Below, piece by piece: positions 8,304-16,034 of a stretch of DNA of 64,000 nucleotides. The notes beneath the pieces were generated by a model that had not been told where the DNA came from, did no database searches, and was given only the letters and a program-made list of their open reading frames with translations. Every line of letters begins with the position of its first letter. The stretch's first letter is position 1. A program made the position numbers and the translations under genes. The stretch comes from Streptomyces sp. WM6378 (lineage in GTDB: Bacteria > Actinomycetota > Actinomycetes > Streptomycetales > Streptomycetaceae), in the NCBI RefSeq assembly GCF_001279695.1, contig NZ_LGDD01000309.1, forward strand, positions 17,973 to 81,972, given 5' to 3'.

Positions 8304-8666
8304 GTGGAGTGGACGAAGCTGTGGCTCCAGGAGCCCGAGGAGCACGATTTTCCGGCGGCGGCCGACTACCTCAGCCTGTTGCTCAACGCGGACGAGGTGA
8401 AGCGCATCGTCGACGCCCTGCGCACGGCCCCCACCCAGACGAAGAAGGCGAAGGACATCATGCGGGCCTCGACTCTGCCGCTGCTGCCTGCCGACAACAT
8501 CCACGTCAAGCACAACATCCAGAAGGTCAAGTCCGGCAAGAAGCTCTCCCCCGTGCTCCTGGTCTCCGGTACTCCGCTGGTCATCGCCGACGGCTACCAC
8601 CGAGTCTGTGCCGCCTACCACCTGACGGAAGACCTGGTCGTGCCCTGCCGGATCACCGGCCGCTAG
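8304..8666 (+). CDS. ParB-nuclease-fold-like small protein
   Basis: The 120-aa cytoplasmic protein contains PVLLVSGTPLVIADGYHRVCAAYHL, which resembles the DGxHR signature of ParB/Srx-fold domains. The N-terminal half is helical (ADEVKRIVDALRTAPTQTKKAKD). It lacks the HTH domain of true ParB partition proteins. It could bind nucleotide or DNA, but its function is unknown. The start is GTG at 8304 behind AGGGGGC; the longer upstream frame lacks coding character. Confidence 0.75.
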   Translation: MEWTKLWLQEPEEHDFPAAADYLSLLLNADEVKRIVDALRTAPTQTKKAKDIMRASTLPLLPADNIHVKHNIQKVKSGKKLSPVLLVSGTPLVIADGYHRVCAAYHLTEDLVVPCRITGR

Positions 8667-8751
8667 ACCGCCGCCGGACTCCCCGCAGCACCTGGGCACC
8701 TGCTCGTTCGGCACGACTTCCTGGCGCATGATCACATCCAGATGATTGCCG

Positions 8752-8772
8752 GATTACGCAACTGGGCAACCC
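8752..8772 (+). promoter_or_regulatory. CGCAAC element 6 (before gene at 8801)
   Basis: ATTACGCAACTGGGCAACC has two exact GCAAC half-sites at 8758-8762 and 8766-8770. It ends about 30 bases before the GTG at 8801. Confidence 0.5.
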
Positions 8773-8800
8773 TCTCGGGTGTAACCGTCAACGCCGAGGG

Positions 8801-9151
8801 GTGCAATTGCCACAGGAACAGCTTCCGTCAACGGGCAGCGCGAACCTGCGCATTGGGGCGGCCATGGCCCAGATAGAGGGCCTCTACACGGCCCTGCGCC
8901 TCACCGGCCCCGGCCCTCGCAGGGAGCAGCTGGCTGCCGATCTCGCACGCGCCGCCCAGAGGCTCTCCGCCATAGCCCTCGCCACCGCAGGAGCGGACGT
9001 GATCATCCCGCCGCGCTCGCGCTGGCAGCGCCGCCGTGCGCTCGCGGCCCGCGGAGCCAACTGGCTCATCACCCGCACCTCCCGGCCCACACCCGACGGC
9101 CCGAGCCCAAAGGAAAAAGGGGCATCCGGCAAGGGGATGCCACCTATGTAA
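8801..9151 (+). CDS. Hypothetical helical protein, 116 aa
   Basis: The soluble, mostly helical protein has a central amphipathic region (EGLYTALRLTGPGPRREQLAADLARAAQRLSAIAL) and a basic C-terminal half (RSRWQRRRALAARGANWL) ending in a Pro/Lys/Ser tail. I do not recognise the family. The start is GTG at 8801 close behind GAGGGG, and later starts are possible. It lies directly downstream of element 6, which groups it with the envelope island. Confidence 0.6.
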   Translation: MQLPQEQLPSTGSANLRIGAAMAQIEGLYTALRLTGPGPRREQLAADLARAAQRLSAIALATAGADVIIPPRSRWQRRRALAARGANWLITRTSRPTPDGPSPKEKGASGKGMPPM

Positions 9152-9153
9152 GA

Positions 9154-9171
9154 CCCGCAGGGGGCTGCGGG
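9154..9171 (+). terminator. Short hairpin after gene at 8801
   Basis: CCCGCAG and CTGCGGG form a 7-bp stem with a GGGG loop, starting 3 bases after the stop codon. Confidence 0.5.
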
Positions 9172-9244
9172 GGCGGCGGTCGTGAACCTCAAGCCCAGTC
9201 TGCAACCGGCACTTTACGCCGTGGATGACGACCGGAACGCCTTG

Positions 9245-10084
9245 CTACCCACGTGGGCGCTGTCGGCGGATACGTTCGGCGATCTCGCTGTCCTCGGATT
9301 CCCACCAAGGGCGGACCAGGTCCACGTTCTGCCCCTGTGGCTGCCCAGGAAGGGCGGGTGAGGGGGTGAGTTCCGTCTGAAGGCGGCGGTCCAGCGCAGC
9401 CGCCTCCGCGCGGTCGGCGCGGGCCCACTGGACCAGGATCGCGAGCAGGAAGGGCACCGCGACCAGTTCGGCGATGCTGAGCATCGCGCCGCCGCCGAGC
9501 TGTTGGTCATGGTGGGCATCGGGCGCCCAGGACGGCGCGTGGTGCCGGCACCAGTCGCCCGCGATCAAGGTGCTGCCAGCCATCACCACGATGCCCGGCA
9601 GGGCGTCGACGATGCCGTCGAGGAAGACCAGTGCCCCGCGTACCGGATGCGTGCACCAGGACGGTGCTGACGAGCGGGAACGTGAGCAGCCGCACCAGGA
9701 GCCCGGTCGTCGCCCGCCGGACCCGCTGTGCCGCGCGGTCGGGTAACGCGCGAGCAGCCAGCTGCAGCGGGTCGCCGAGCGCGAGGCCGAGTGGTGCGAT
9801 CAGGTCGAGGAGCACGTTCTGGACCGCGGCCGGCCAGAACAGCGCGCGGCCGTACACAGCGAGCGCAGACATCGTCGCCACCACGAGCGCGCCAAGCCCC
9901 AGCAGCACGAATGCAGCACAACGAACCAGCGGCCAGCGCACACCGCGCCGTTCCAGACGCAGCGCCCCCCAGCCGTACAGCCCGCCCAGGACGGCGACGA
10001 GAACAGCGCCGGAACGTCCAACTCCCAGCAGGACACGGCCGTTCCCGCGGTCAGCTCCTTCACCTCAGCCGCACTCCATGCCAT
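9245..10084 (-). pseudogene. CtaG/Caa3-type cytochrome oxidase assembly protein, deleted
   Basis: CtaG proteins are multi-pass membrane proteins that help copper insertion into cytochrome oxidase. Here the gene is spread over three frames. The first carries CWELDVPALF and shifts near 10005. The second runs from VLVAVLGGLYGWG through FWPAAVQNVLLDLIAPLGLA to LLTFPLVSTVLV. It then joins directly to CTHPVRGALVFLDGIVDALP in the third frame, near 9665, and ends VQWARADRAEAAALDRRL. About 60 central residues are missing at that junction, compared with my recollection of the family. The gene cannot make a working protein. Confidence 0.85.
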
Positions 10085-10275
10085 GCCGACCGCCCCTCGC
10101 TCCCGGCTCGCGCTGGGGCCCCAACCCGGTTCACGCTAGACCCGCCTGGCGGGCCGGGTGTCGCGGGAGCGGGCAAGAGGGCAGCAGCGCCTTCCCAGCG
10201 CCAGGTGCTCCGTCGTTAGGCGGCTCACCCGGTGTCCGCCGCTTCGGACGGCGGGCCGTATTGTGGTCGCGATTA

Positions 10276-10302
10276 GTTGCATAATGGCGCAACTTAGCAA
10301 GT
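10276..10302. promoter_or_regulatory. CGCAAC element 7 (before RodA/FtsW gene)
   Basis: GTTGC at 10276-10280 and GCGCAAC at 10287-10293 form an inverted repeat, followed by GCAAGTGT at 10297-10304. It lies between the ctaG pseudogene and the SEDS gene. Confidence 0.5.
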
Positions 10303-10427
10303 GTCTATGAAGAGAGCCACACCCGGAACCGGCTCAGGCCGCCCGCCGTCCTTCGATGCGTTGGCATCGCGAGCAACGGCGTAGCCATGCACCCGGGGCT
10401 GTGGCTCTTTCAGGGTGGGAGGTTTTC

Positions 10428-11876
10428 GTGCGGAGAGTGGCGAACGTGACCCGATCTCGGTCTGCAATGGGTGCGGGCTCCGAGGACGACTACGGGCACA
10501 CGATGTCGTTCGCGGCGCTCGCGCAGGCGCCCAACCGGCGGCGCGCCGAGGCATGGCTGCTCGGCTTCGTCGTACTGATCACCGTCGGCGGCTACACCTG
10601 CACCGGTCTCTCCATGGACGGCCGGCTGCCCTCGGGGCTGCCCGGGTTCGCCGCCGCCGTCTTCCTGCTCGCGCTGGTGCCGCACCTGGCGGTGCGGCGC
10701 TGGGCGTCGAGGGCCGATCCACTGCTCCTGCCGCTCGCCCTGCTGCTGACCGGGCTCGGCCTGGTGCTGATGTACCGGCTCGACATCACCTACGCGGCCG
10801 AGCCCCGCCTGAGGATCCCCCAGGCCGGCAGCGGCCAGCTGATGTGGACGGTCATCGGGGTGGCCGTCTGCGTCGGCGTGCTGGTCATCCTGCGTGATCA
10901 CCGCTGGTTGCAGCGGTACCTGTATCTGATGATGGCGGTCGCCCTGGTACTGCTGATGGCTCCGGCGTTCTTCGGCGCCGACCAGTTCGGCGCCAAGCGG
11001 TGGATCATGCTGGGGCCGCTGTCCGTGCAGCCCGGCGAATTCGTGAAGATCATGATCGCGGTGTTCTTCGCCGGTTATCTCACGGTCAACCGCGACGCGC
11101 TCGCCCTGACCGGCCGACGCCTCCTCGGCATGAGGCTGCCGCCCGGCCGGCAGATGGCGCCGATCGCGACGATCTGGGTGCTCAGCCTGCTGGTGCTCAT
11201 CTTCGAGCGAGACCTCGGTACGTCCCTGATCTTCTTCGGCCTCTTCGTGATCATGCTGTACATGGCCACCGAGCGCACCAGCTGGGTGGTGTGCGGCCTG
11301 CTCATGGCCGTGGTCGGGGCCGGGGTGGTCGGCTCGATGGAGCCGCACGTCCACGGCCGAGTGGTGGCCTGGCTGCACCCCATGGATGCCTTCACGCCCG
11401 CCGGGCAGAAGGCCGGGATCTCCGAACAGCTCGGCCAGGCCCTGTTCAGCTTCGGCAGCGGCGGCATCACCGGCACCGGCCTCGGCCAGGGCCACCCCGA
11501 ACTCATCGGGTTCGCAGGCAACAGCGACTTCATCCTCACCACCGTCGGTGAAGAGCTCGGCCTGGCCGGGGTGATGGCCGTCCTGCTCCTGTACGGCCTC
11601 CTCGCGCAGCGCGGACTGCGCATCGGCGTCCTGGCCCGCGACCCGTTCGGCAAACTCCTGGCGGTCGGCCTGTCCAGCGCGCTCCTGCTCCAGGTATTCG
11701 TCGTCTCGGGCGGCGTCATGGGCCTGATCCCGCTAACCGGCAAGGCCCTGCCGTTCCTCGCCAAGGGCGGCTCCTCCATGGTCGCCAACTGGCTGATGGT
11801 GGCCCTGCTGATCCGCATCAGCGACAGCGCCCAGCGCCGGCGCGAACCGACCGCCAAACCCTCACCTCAGCCGTAA
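10428..11876 (+). CDS. SEDS-family peptidoglycan polymerase (FtsW/RodA/SpoVE)
   Basis: SEDS proteins polymerise lipid II into glycan strands, together with a class B penicillin-binding protein. The protein of about 482 aa shows many membrane helices and family landmarks: GAKRWIMLGPLSVQPGEFVK, FERDLGTSLIFF, a GLGQGHPELI stretch and FAGNSDFILTTVGEELGL near the C-terminus. No penicillin-binding protein gene lies next to it, so the partner must be elsewhere. The start is GTG at 10428 behind GGGAGG; the open frame extends to 10356 without a ribosome site. An element 7 site is about 130 bases upstream. Confidence 0.92.
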   Translation: MRRVANVTRSRSAMGAGSEDDYGHTMSFAALAQAPNRRRAEAWLLGFVVLITVGGYTCTGLSMDGRLPSGLPGFAAAVFLLALVPHLAVRRWASRADPLLLPLALLLTGLGLVLMYRLDITYAAEPRLRIPQAGSGQLMWTVIGVAVCVGVLVILRDHRWLQRYLYLMMAVALVLLMAPAFFGADQFGAKRWIMLGPLSVQPGEFVKIMIAVFFAGYLTVNRDALALTGRRLLGMRLPPGRQMAPIATIWVLSLLVLIFERDLGTSLIFFGLFVIMLYMATERTSWVVCGLLMAVVGAGVVGSMEPHVHGRVVAWLHPMDAFTPAGQKAGISEQLGQALFSFGSGGITGTGLGQGHPELIGFAGNSDFILTTVGEELGLAGVMAVLLLYGLLAQRGLRIGVLARDPFGKLLAVGLSSALLLQVFVVSGGVMGLIPLTGKALPFLAKGGSSMVANWLMVALLIRISDSAQRRREPTAKPSPQP

Positions 11877-11916
11877 CATCCCACACCCACCCGACAGGAT
11901 ACGAACCCATGGGCCG

Positions 11917-12228
11917 ATGAATACCCCTCAGAGGCGCCGCTCCTCCCTTACAGCGACCCCAGCAGGGAGGTCAAGGGTGAACCCGCCGTCAGCGAGCGGA
12001 CCGTCAGGTCATCCGGTCAGGCGGGAACCGCCGGGATCTCGTCGATCCCGGCCGAGGCGGCTCGAAGATGCACTTCGTACCAAGCGTGCGGATTCCTGCG
12101 AGCCCGAGACGCACACGAGGAACAAGGGGGACCACGGCCTGCACCGTCACCTCGGCTGGGACGTGGCCGTCGACAAGAAGGCGGACCGCTGGGACGCCAA
12201 GCACCGCATCTGGAAGCACGGGAAGTAG
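11917..12228 (+). CDS. Possible short protein or remnant
   Basis: Only the last part (GWDVAVDKKADRWDAKHRIW) has the codon bias of a real gene; the N-terminal two thirds look non-coding. It could be the 3' end of a truncated gene or a short protein starting at the GTG near 12163. A hairpin terminator follows. No family is recognised. Confidence 0.25.
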   Translation: MNTPQRRRSSLTATPAGRSRVNPPSASGPSGHPVRREPPGSRRSRPRRLEDALRTKRADSCEPETHTRNKGDHGLHRHLGWDVAVDKKADRWDAKHRIWKHGK

Positions 12229-12236
12229 CAGCACCC

Positions 12237-12260
12237 CTCTCCCGGCGGGGACCGGGAGAG
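12237..12260 (+). terminator. Hairpin terminator
   Basis: A 9-bp perfect stem (CTCTCCCGG / CCGGGAGAG) with a 6-base loop follows the short reading frame ending at 12228. Confidence 0.55.
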
Positions 12261-12356
12261 CGCCTGACCCGCCCCAGCGTTCGGCGACGAGCGTGGGCGG
12301 GCCTGTGCTTCTTATGGTATGGGGCGTGAGGGGGCGGTCTCGCTCCCTGCGGTCTT

Positions 12357-12494
12357 TCACGCCATCCGCGCAGCGATCACCGCCCCGATGGCGATGGCAC
12401 CGAGGATGCCCGCGATCACGGCGAGCATCCTCAGCAGCTTTCGGTGACCGTCCATGGGATTCGGTTCAAGAACAGGCAGGCGCTTCAGCCTCAC
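12357..12494 (-). CDS. SGM_5486-type transporter-associated peptide
   Basis: The 45-aa single-pass membrane peptide has LPVLEPNP near its start, a polar MDGHRK and one helix (LLRMLAVIAGILGAIAIGAV). The PVLEPNP-x-G pattern followed by one helix matches the small Streptomyces SGM_5486 family, annotated as transporter-associated. The start is uncertain: GTG at 12494 is used here, but initiation at a CTG beside LPVLEP would match the family's usual start. It is next to MgtC on the opposite strand. Confidence 0.6.
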   Translation of the reverse strand: MRLKRLPVLEPNPMDGHRKLLRMLAVIAGILGAIAIGAVIAARMA

Positions 12495-12703
12495 ACGAGG
12501 ACCGAACTGCGCCCCAGAAGCTCCCCGTAGGAGCCTGGAGCCGGTGAGGAGGCGGGGCGCATGGATGACAGTCACAGTAGACAGGGCCGGCATCGGCCCC
12601 GCATCCGTCTGTCCACACACCTTTCCGACACGCTGTAACGCCAGTCCGTTGTGCGCCTTGTCTGGTCGGCCACCCTGCCGGCAAGGGGCGATAGGAGGCC
12701 GCC

Positions 12704-13432
12704 ATGGCTGACCTGACTACCTTCGACTTCGCCCTGCGGCTCGCCGTGGGTGTCGGCTGCGGGGCCCTGATCGGTATCGAGCGGCAGTGGCGTGCCCGCA
12801 TGGCGGGACTGCGCACCAATGCGCTGGTGGCAGCCGGTGCGACCCTGTTCGTCCTCTACAGCGAGGCGGTCGGCGACGCGGGCAGCCCGACGAGAGTCGC
12901 CTCCTACGTCGTCTCCGGCATCGGCTTCCTCGGCGGTGGCGTCATCCTGCGCGACGGCGCCTCCGTACGCGGCCTCAACACCGCGGCCACCCTGTGGTGT
13001 TCGGCCGCCGTCGGAGTCCTGGCAGCCTCCAGCCACCTGGAACTGGCCCTGATCGGCACGGGCGCGGTCCTCGCCGTCCACCTGGCGCTGCGGCCCGCCG
13101 GACGGCTCATCGACCGGGTTCCCCAGCATGACCCCGACACCGAAGGGGTACGCGCCACCGTCCACCTCGTGTGCGACCGCAGCGAGGACGCCCACATCCG
13201 CGCCCTGCTCCTGCAGTCCATGGCGAGCAGCGGACTCACCCCCACCGGCCTGCGCGTGCGCCGCGAGGACGACGACACCACCGAACTGCGGGCAGTCGTC
13301 GCAGTCGGCGGCGACCCCGCCCGCGCCCTGGAACAGCTCATCGCCCGGCTGTCGCTCGAACCCGGCATCCACGACCTGCACTGGCACCTGGACCCAACCG
13401 CCACCGAAGACGAACGGGACGCCGTGGCATGA
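12704..13432 (+). CDS. MgtC/SapB family membrane protein
   Basis: MgtC proteins influence magnesium homeostasis and ATP synthase activity. The 242-aa protein has the signature N-terminus (RLAVGVGCGALIGIERQWRA), AGLRTNALVAAGATLF, IGFLGGGVILRDG and VRGLNTAATLWCSAAVGVL, giving four to five helices. A C-terminal ACT-like cytoplasmic domain runs from VRATVHLVCDRSEDAHIRAL to EPGIHDLHW. The start is ATG at 12704 behind AGGAGG. The next gene starts within its stop codon (ATGA). I see no M-box upstream. Confidence 0.9.
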   Translation: MADLTTFDFALRLAVGVGCGALIGIERQWRARMAGLRTNALVAAGATLFVLYSEAVGDAGSPTRVASYVVSGIGFLGGGVILRDGASVRGLNTAATLWCSAAVGVLAASSHLELALIGTGAVLAVHLALRPAGRLIDRVPQHDPDTEGVRATVHLVCDRSEDAHIRALLLQSMASSGLTPTGLRVRREDDDTTELRAVVAVGGDPARALEQLIARLSLEPGIHDLHWHLDPTATEDERDAVA

Positions 13433-13836
13433 ACGACCACGGCCTTCCACCGGAACGCCGCGCCGTGCGGCTCGCCGCCCACCACCTGGCCGAGGAGGCG
13501 CCGGATCTGGTGGCGGCCTCCGCCGACGTGCTCCGTGCCGGCCTGGCCGCCCGCGCGGACACCCTGCGGCAGGCCGCGCTCACCGCGTGGAGGGCAGGCA
13601 TCCCACCGCAGCACGATGGCCGAGGACTCGCGGCTGCCCTCGCCCACGTGCCTGTGTGGCCGCCGTCGCCGGGATTCGGCAGGCGCCCATGCCCCTCCGC
13701 GGCCTGGCATCAGTCGCGGTCTTGGTGTGCGTGGGCCGCGTCGACCAGGAGGGCTGCGACGTTGTGCGGCAGGCCGAGGCGTCCGACGATCCAGGCGGTG
13801 TCGTGGCCGTGGAGTGCCAGGACCCACGCCGTGTAG
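13429..13836 (+). CDS. Hypothetical protein coupled to MgtC, tail probably lost
   Basis: The ATG overlaps the mgtC stop (ATGA), so translation is coupled. The first 85 residues look real (RRAVRLAAHHLAEEAPDLVAASADVLRAG), a helical Ala/Leu-rich domain with no membrane segment. After about position 13690 the frame loses coding character and lies antisense to another gene, so the natural C-terminus has probably been deleted. The family is not recognised. Confidence 0.5.
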   Translation: MNDHGLPPERRAVRLAAHHLAEEAPDLVAASADVLRAGLAARADTLRQAALTAWRAGIPPQHDGRGLAAALAHVPVWPPSPGFGRRPCPSAAWHQSRSWCAWAASTRRAATLCGRPRRPTIQAVSWPWSARTHAV

Positions 13837-14087
13837 AGACGGTTGAGGTCCGGGGCATCGGGGCCCAGCAGCAAGGGGCGAACAGCCTCCATCGGGAAGC
13901 CGTCCAGGGTCCGGGCGGTGAACCAGGACGCGTCAACCGACTCCGGCGACACGGAGGGGCTGTGGCGGGCAACGATCCTCCGGTGCCGGTGTGCCAGGAC
14001 GGCCGTCATGACGAGAACGGCGACGGATGCGCCGAGCAGAAACCCCGTAATCCCGGGGCGCAGTCCCGGTGAGGCGAGACGCAGCAT
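13710..14087 (-). CDS. Hypothetical membrane-anchored protein, 125 aa
   Basis: One N-terminal membrane helix (GITGFLLGASVAVLVMTAVLA) is followed by a basic stretch and a soluble domain. The domain includes LYTAWVLALHGHDTAWIVGRL and LPHNVAALLVDAAHAHQD, resembling a small helical DNA- or protein-binding unit. The region upstream is a junction with a truncated ArsR gene, so its own promoter and possibly its N-terminus may be missing. The family is unknown. Confidence 0.55.
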   Translation of the reverse strand: MLRLASPGLRPGITGFLLGASVAVLVMTAVLAHRHRRIVARHSPSVSPESVDASWFTARTLDGFPMEAVRPLLLGPDAPDLNRLYTAWVLALHGHDTAWIVGRLGLPHNVAALLVDAAHAHQDRD

Positions 14088-14109
14088 GCGGCGTAGCGCG
14101 CACCCACTT

Positions 14110-14286
14110 GCTCCGTCAGCTCTCCCACCGAGAGTTCCCGATGATCCAGTGCCTGGAGCAGTCGTAACCGGATGGAGCCGGCCAGCGCCTTCAACACGGC
14201 TACCGCCGAACCCACTTCGGCGTCCTTCAGCGGCACGGCCGCCGCGAGGGCCGGGAGGATGATGTCGGGCTCCGTGGCAGTGTGTA
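14110..14286 (-). pseudogene. Truncated ArsR-family regulator
   Basis: The frame encodes the first half of a winged helix: ILPALAAAVPLKDAEVGSAV, then LKALAGSIRLRLLQAL and LSVGELTEQVGA, which is the first two helices. It then runs straight into unrelated sequence where the recognition helix should be. The gene has lost its 3' half by deletion. There is no clear ATG or GTG at its 5' end. Confidence 0.7.
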
Positions 14287-14575
14287 TGGAAGGGCCTCCT
14301 TGTCGACTGGGGCTTGCGCATCCGGGCGTTGGGTTCACGGTGCTGGCGCCAGTGCAGGTCGCGCACGCCGGGTTCCCGGGACAGCTGATCCACCAGCGGT
14401 CCAGGGGTGCGGTTCCCGGGCCGTCCAGGGCGATCGCAAGTCTCAGATGCGCGGTGGCCGTGTCGTGGCGGCTGATGTTCAAGCCAAGCAGATGTGCACT
14501 GGGCGCAGTGAGGGCCAGCGCTCACAGTGCCCGTACTTTGATCTCCGCACGCCGGTCGTAGTCGCTGTGGACGTT
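14287..14575 (-). pseudogene. Remnant of a second MgtC C-terminal domain
   Basis: Minus-strand pieces resemble the end of the intact MgtC at 12704. One frame has LNISRHDTATAHLRLAIALDG. After a frameshift near 14395 the next frame has LVDQLSREPGVRDLHWRQH, which parallels LIARLSLEPGIHDLHWHLD. A stop codon interrupts the upstream part. The membrane half is absent. Confidence 0.7.
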
Positions 14576-14697
14576 GGAAAGGGACGACGCCGAAGGGGCG
14601 GGCCGCCCCGCCCTCCTCGCCCGTACGCGGCGCAGGAATCGCACGTGGCACCTCCTTGAGACATACCCTTCGCCGGGCGTCGGCTAGGGGGGACGGG

Positions 14698-15165
14698 TCA
14701 GTGTTCGGTCGTGGGTGGCGCCGCGGCGGGTGACGGGTCGAGGGCGTAACCGACCTGCCGTACGGTGCGGATCAGAGTCCGGTGACCGGGGCCGAGTTTG
14801 CGGCGCAGGCGGGCGATGTGGGCATCGACGGTGCGCATGTCGCCCATGGGACGCTGCTGCCAGACGAGTTCCATCAGTTGCTGGCGGGTGTAGACGCGGT
14901 CCGGGTGCGCGGCGAGATGGGCGATCAGCTCGAACTCCATGCAGGTGAGCTGCAGTTGGCACCCTTCGGCGGAGACGCGGCGGGTTCCGCAGTCGACGAC
15001 CAGGCCGCCCACACGGTGCACCGGGGCCTTGGGAAGTTCTGCGGCTTCGGGCCGGGAGGCCGACTGCGGTACGGGCGGCCGGGCCCCACGTGACCACCGC
15101 GCCCCCGTGGGTGCGGTCAGCAGATCGCGGTGAACTCGGTGGACCAATCGGTAGTTCAAGGGCAT
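14698..15165 (-). CDS. OmpR-type winged-helix regulator without receiver domain
   Basis: The 155-aa protein has a C-terminal Trans_reg_C winged helix: LTCMEFELIAHLAAHPDRVY, TRQQLMELVWQ, RTVDAHIARLRRKLG and IRTVRQVGYAL. The N-terminal 55 residues are short and basic, with no phosphoacceptor domain, so it is an orphan DNA-binding protein rather than a response regulator. The start is ATG at 15165 behind AGGAGGGG. The target is unknown; it is close to the Nramp region. Confidence 0.85.
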   Translation of the reverse strand: MPLNYRLVHRVHRDLLTAPTGARWSRGARPPVPQSASRPEAAELPKAPVHRVGGLVVDCGTRRVSAEGCQLQLTCMEFELIAHLAAHPDRVYTRQQLMELVWQQRPMGDMRTVDAHIARLRRKLGPGHRTLIRTVRQVGYALDPSPAAAPPTTEH

Positions 15166-15342
15166 GTCCCCTCCTGTCGGGTCAGCACAGGGGCATAGTG
15201 CGCGCTGCGGGCATCGGGCCCCAGGGAAGTGAAGCCGCCCCCAGCGGATCGGTGCGGGCAGCTTGAAGCGGGCAGCCCCGTGCCGGGCGAAGGGCTCCGG
15301 GGCGCTCATGGGCGTTGCCGCCTGCCGGACCGGGAGCCGGGG

Positions 15343-15603
15343 CTAGTGCCAGGTGGCTTCGAGGTGACGTCGGCCGTCGGGGCCGGTGGCGGGGTGCCAG
15401 TGGGCGTGCGGGGCTGAGCCGCTCCGGGCACGCCCCGTAGTGGTTCGCACTGCCGCCGGGCCGGGAGCCGCGCGGATGACGGTGCTGTCCAGCGGGCTGT
15501 CGGCGAGGCGCCGCAGAATGCTGGTGAGCCGTGCGCGTACGGCACCGTGCTTGCGGGGTGTGGCGTGGCGGACGGGGAAGTGGATGGCGGTCAGGACGGA
15601 CAT
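15343..15603 (-). CDS. Hypothetical protein, 86 aa
   Basis: The basic soluble protein has an N-terminal helix (RARLTSILRRLADSPLDSTVI) and a His/Pro-rich tail. The start ATG at 15603 has GGAGGTGA upstream and lies 7 bases after the stop of the preceding minus-strand gene, so the two form an operon. I do not recognise the family. Confidence 0.55.
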   Translation of the reverse strand: MSVLTAIHFPVRHATPRKHGAVRARLTSILRRLADSPLDSTVIRAAPGPAAVRTTTGRARSGSAPHAHWHPATGPDGRRHLEATWH

Positions 15604-15610
15604 GGGCGAC

Positions 15611-15949
15611 TCACCTCCGTGCGGGGCGCAGGGCGCGGGCGGAAGGGGACGGGGTGGCGGTGGCGGCTCGGCTGATGCGTTGGGCGGCCGTCAGCGGCAG
15701 ATCGGTGAACTGGGCCACCCAACGCGCTTCGCGGCCCTGACGGGCGAGCAGGTAGGCGAGGTGGACGCGGGGGTGGTAGGCGGCGTGCCGGGCGTGCGGG
15801 CCGGTGCAGTCGGCCGGGTCGTTCAGGAGATAGGTGCGCGGGGTGCCGTCGAACAGCGTCAGGGGCAGCGACGGACAGGCGCATCCTGGAGGGGCGACAC
15901 GCCGGACGGCCGACGAGGTCAGTCTCGTGACGTACTGGAGAAAGCGCAT
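15611..15949 (-). CDS. Hypothetical protein, 112 aa
   Basis: First gene of a two-gene minus-strand unit. Short N-terminal hydrophobic and basic residues are followed by PLTLFDGTPRTYLLNDP and HPRVHLAYLLARQGREARWVAQF. The family is unknown. The ATG at 15949 has GGGAGGATTC upstream. It is downstream of the Nramp gene, whose stop lies 86 bases before it. Confidence 0.6.
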   Translation of the reverse strand: MRFLQYVTRLTSSAVRRVAPPGCACPSLPLTLFDGTPRTYLLNDPADCTGPHARHAAYHPRVHLAYLLARQGREARWVAQFTDLPLTAAQRISRAATATPSPSARALRPARR

Positions 15950-16034
15950 GGAATCCTCCCTTGTCGAAGGGGAGTTGGGGGCGGTCTGGCGCTCCGGCCC
16001 GCGGGGCGGCGTTGGTCGCCGCCCCGCGCGGGGC

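Noticed and set aside
12560..12703. Riboswitch before mgtC
   Set aside because: I looked for M-box or other magnesium-leader strands as found at 17980-18140 and saw none.
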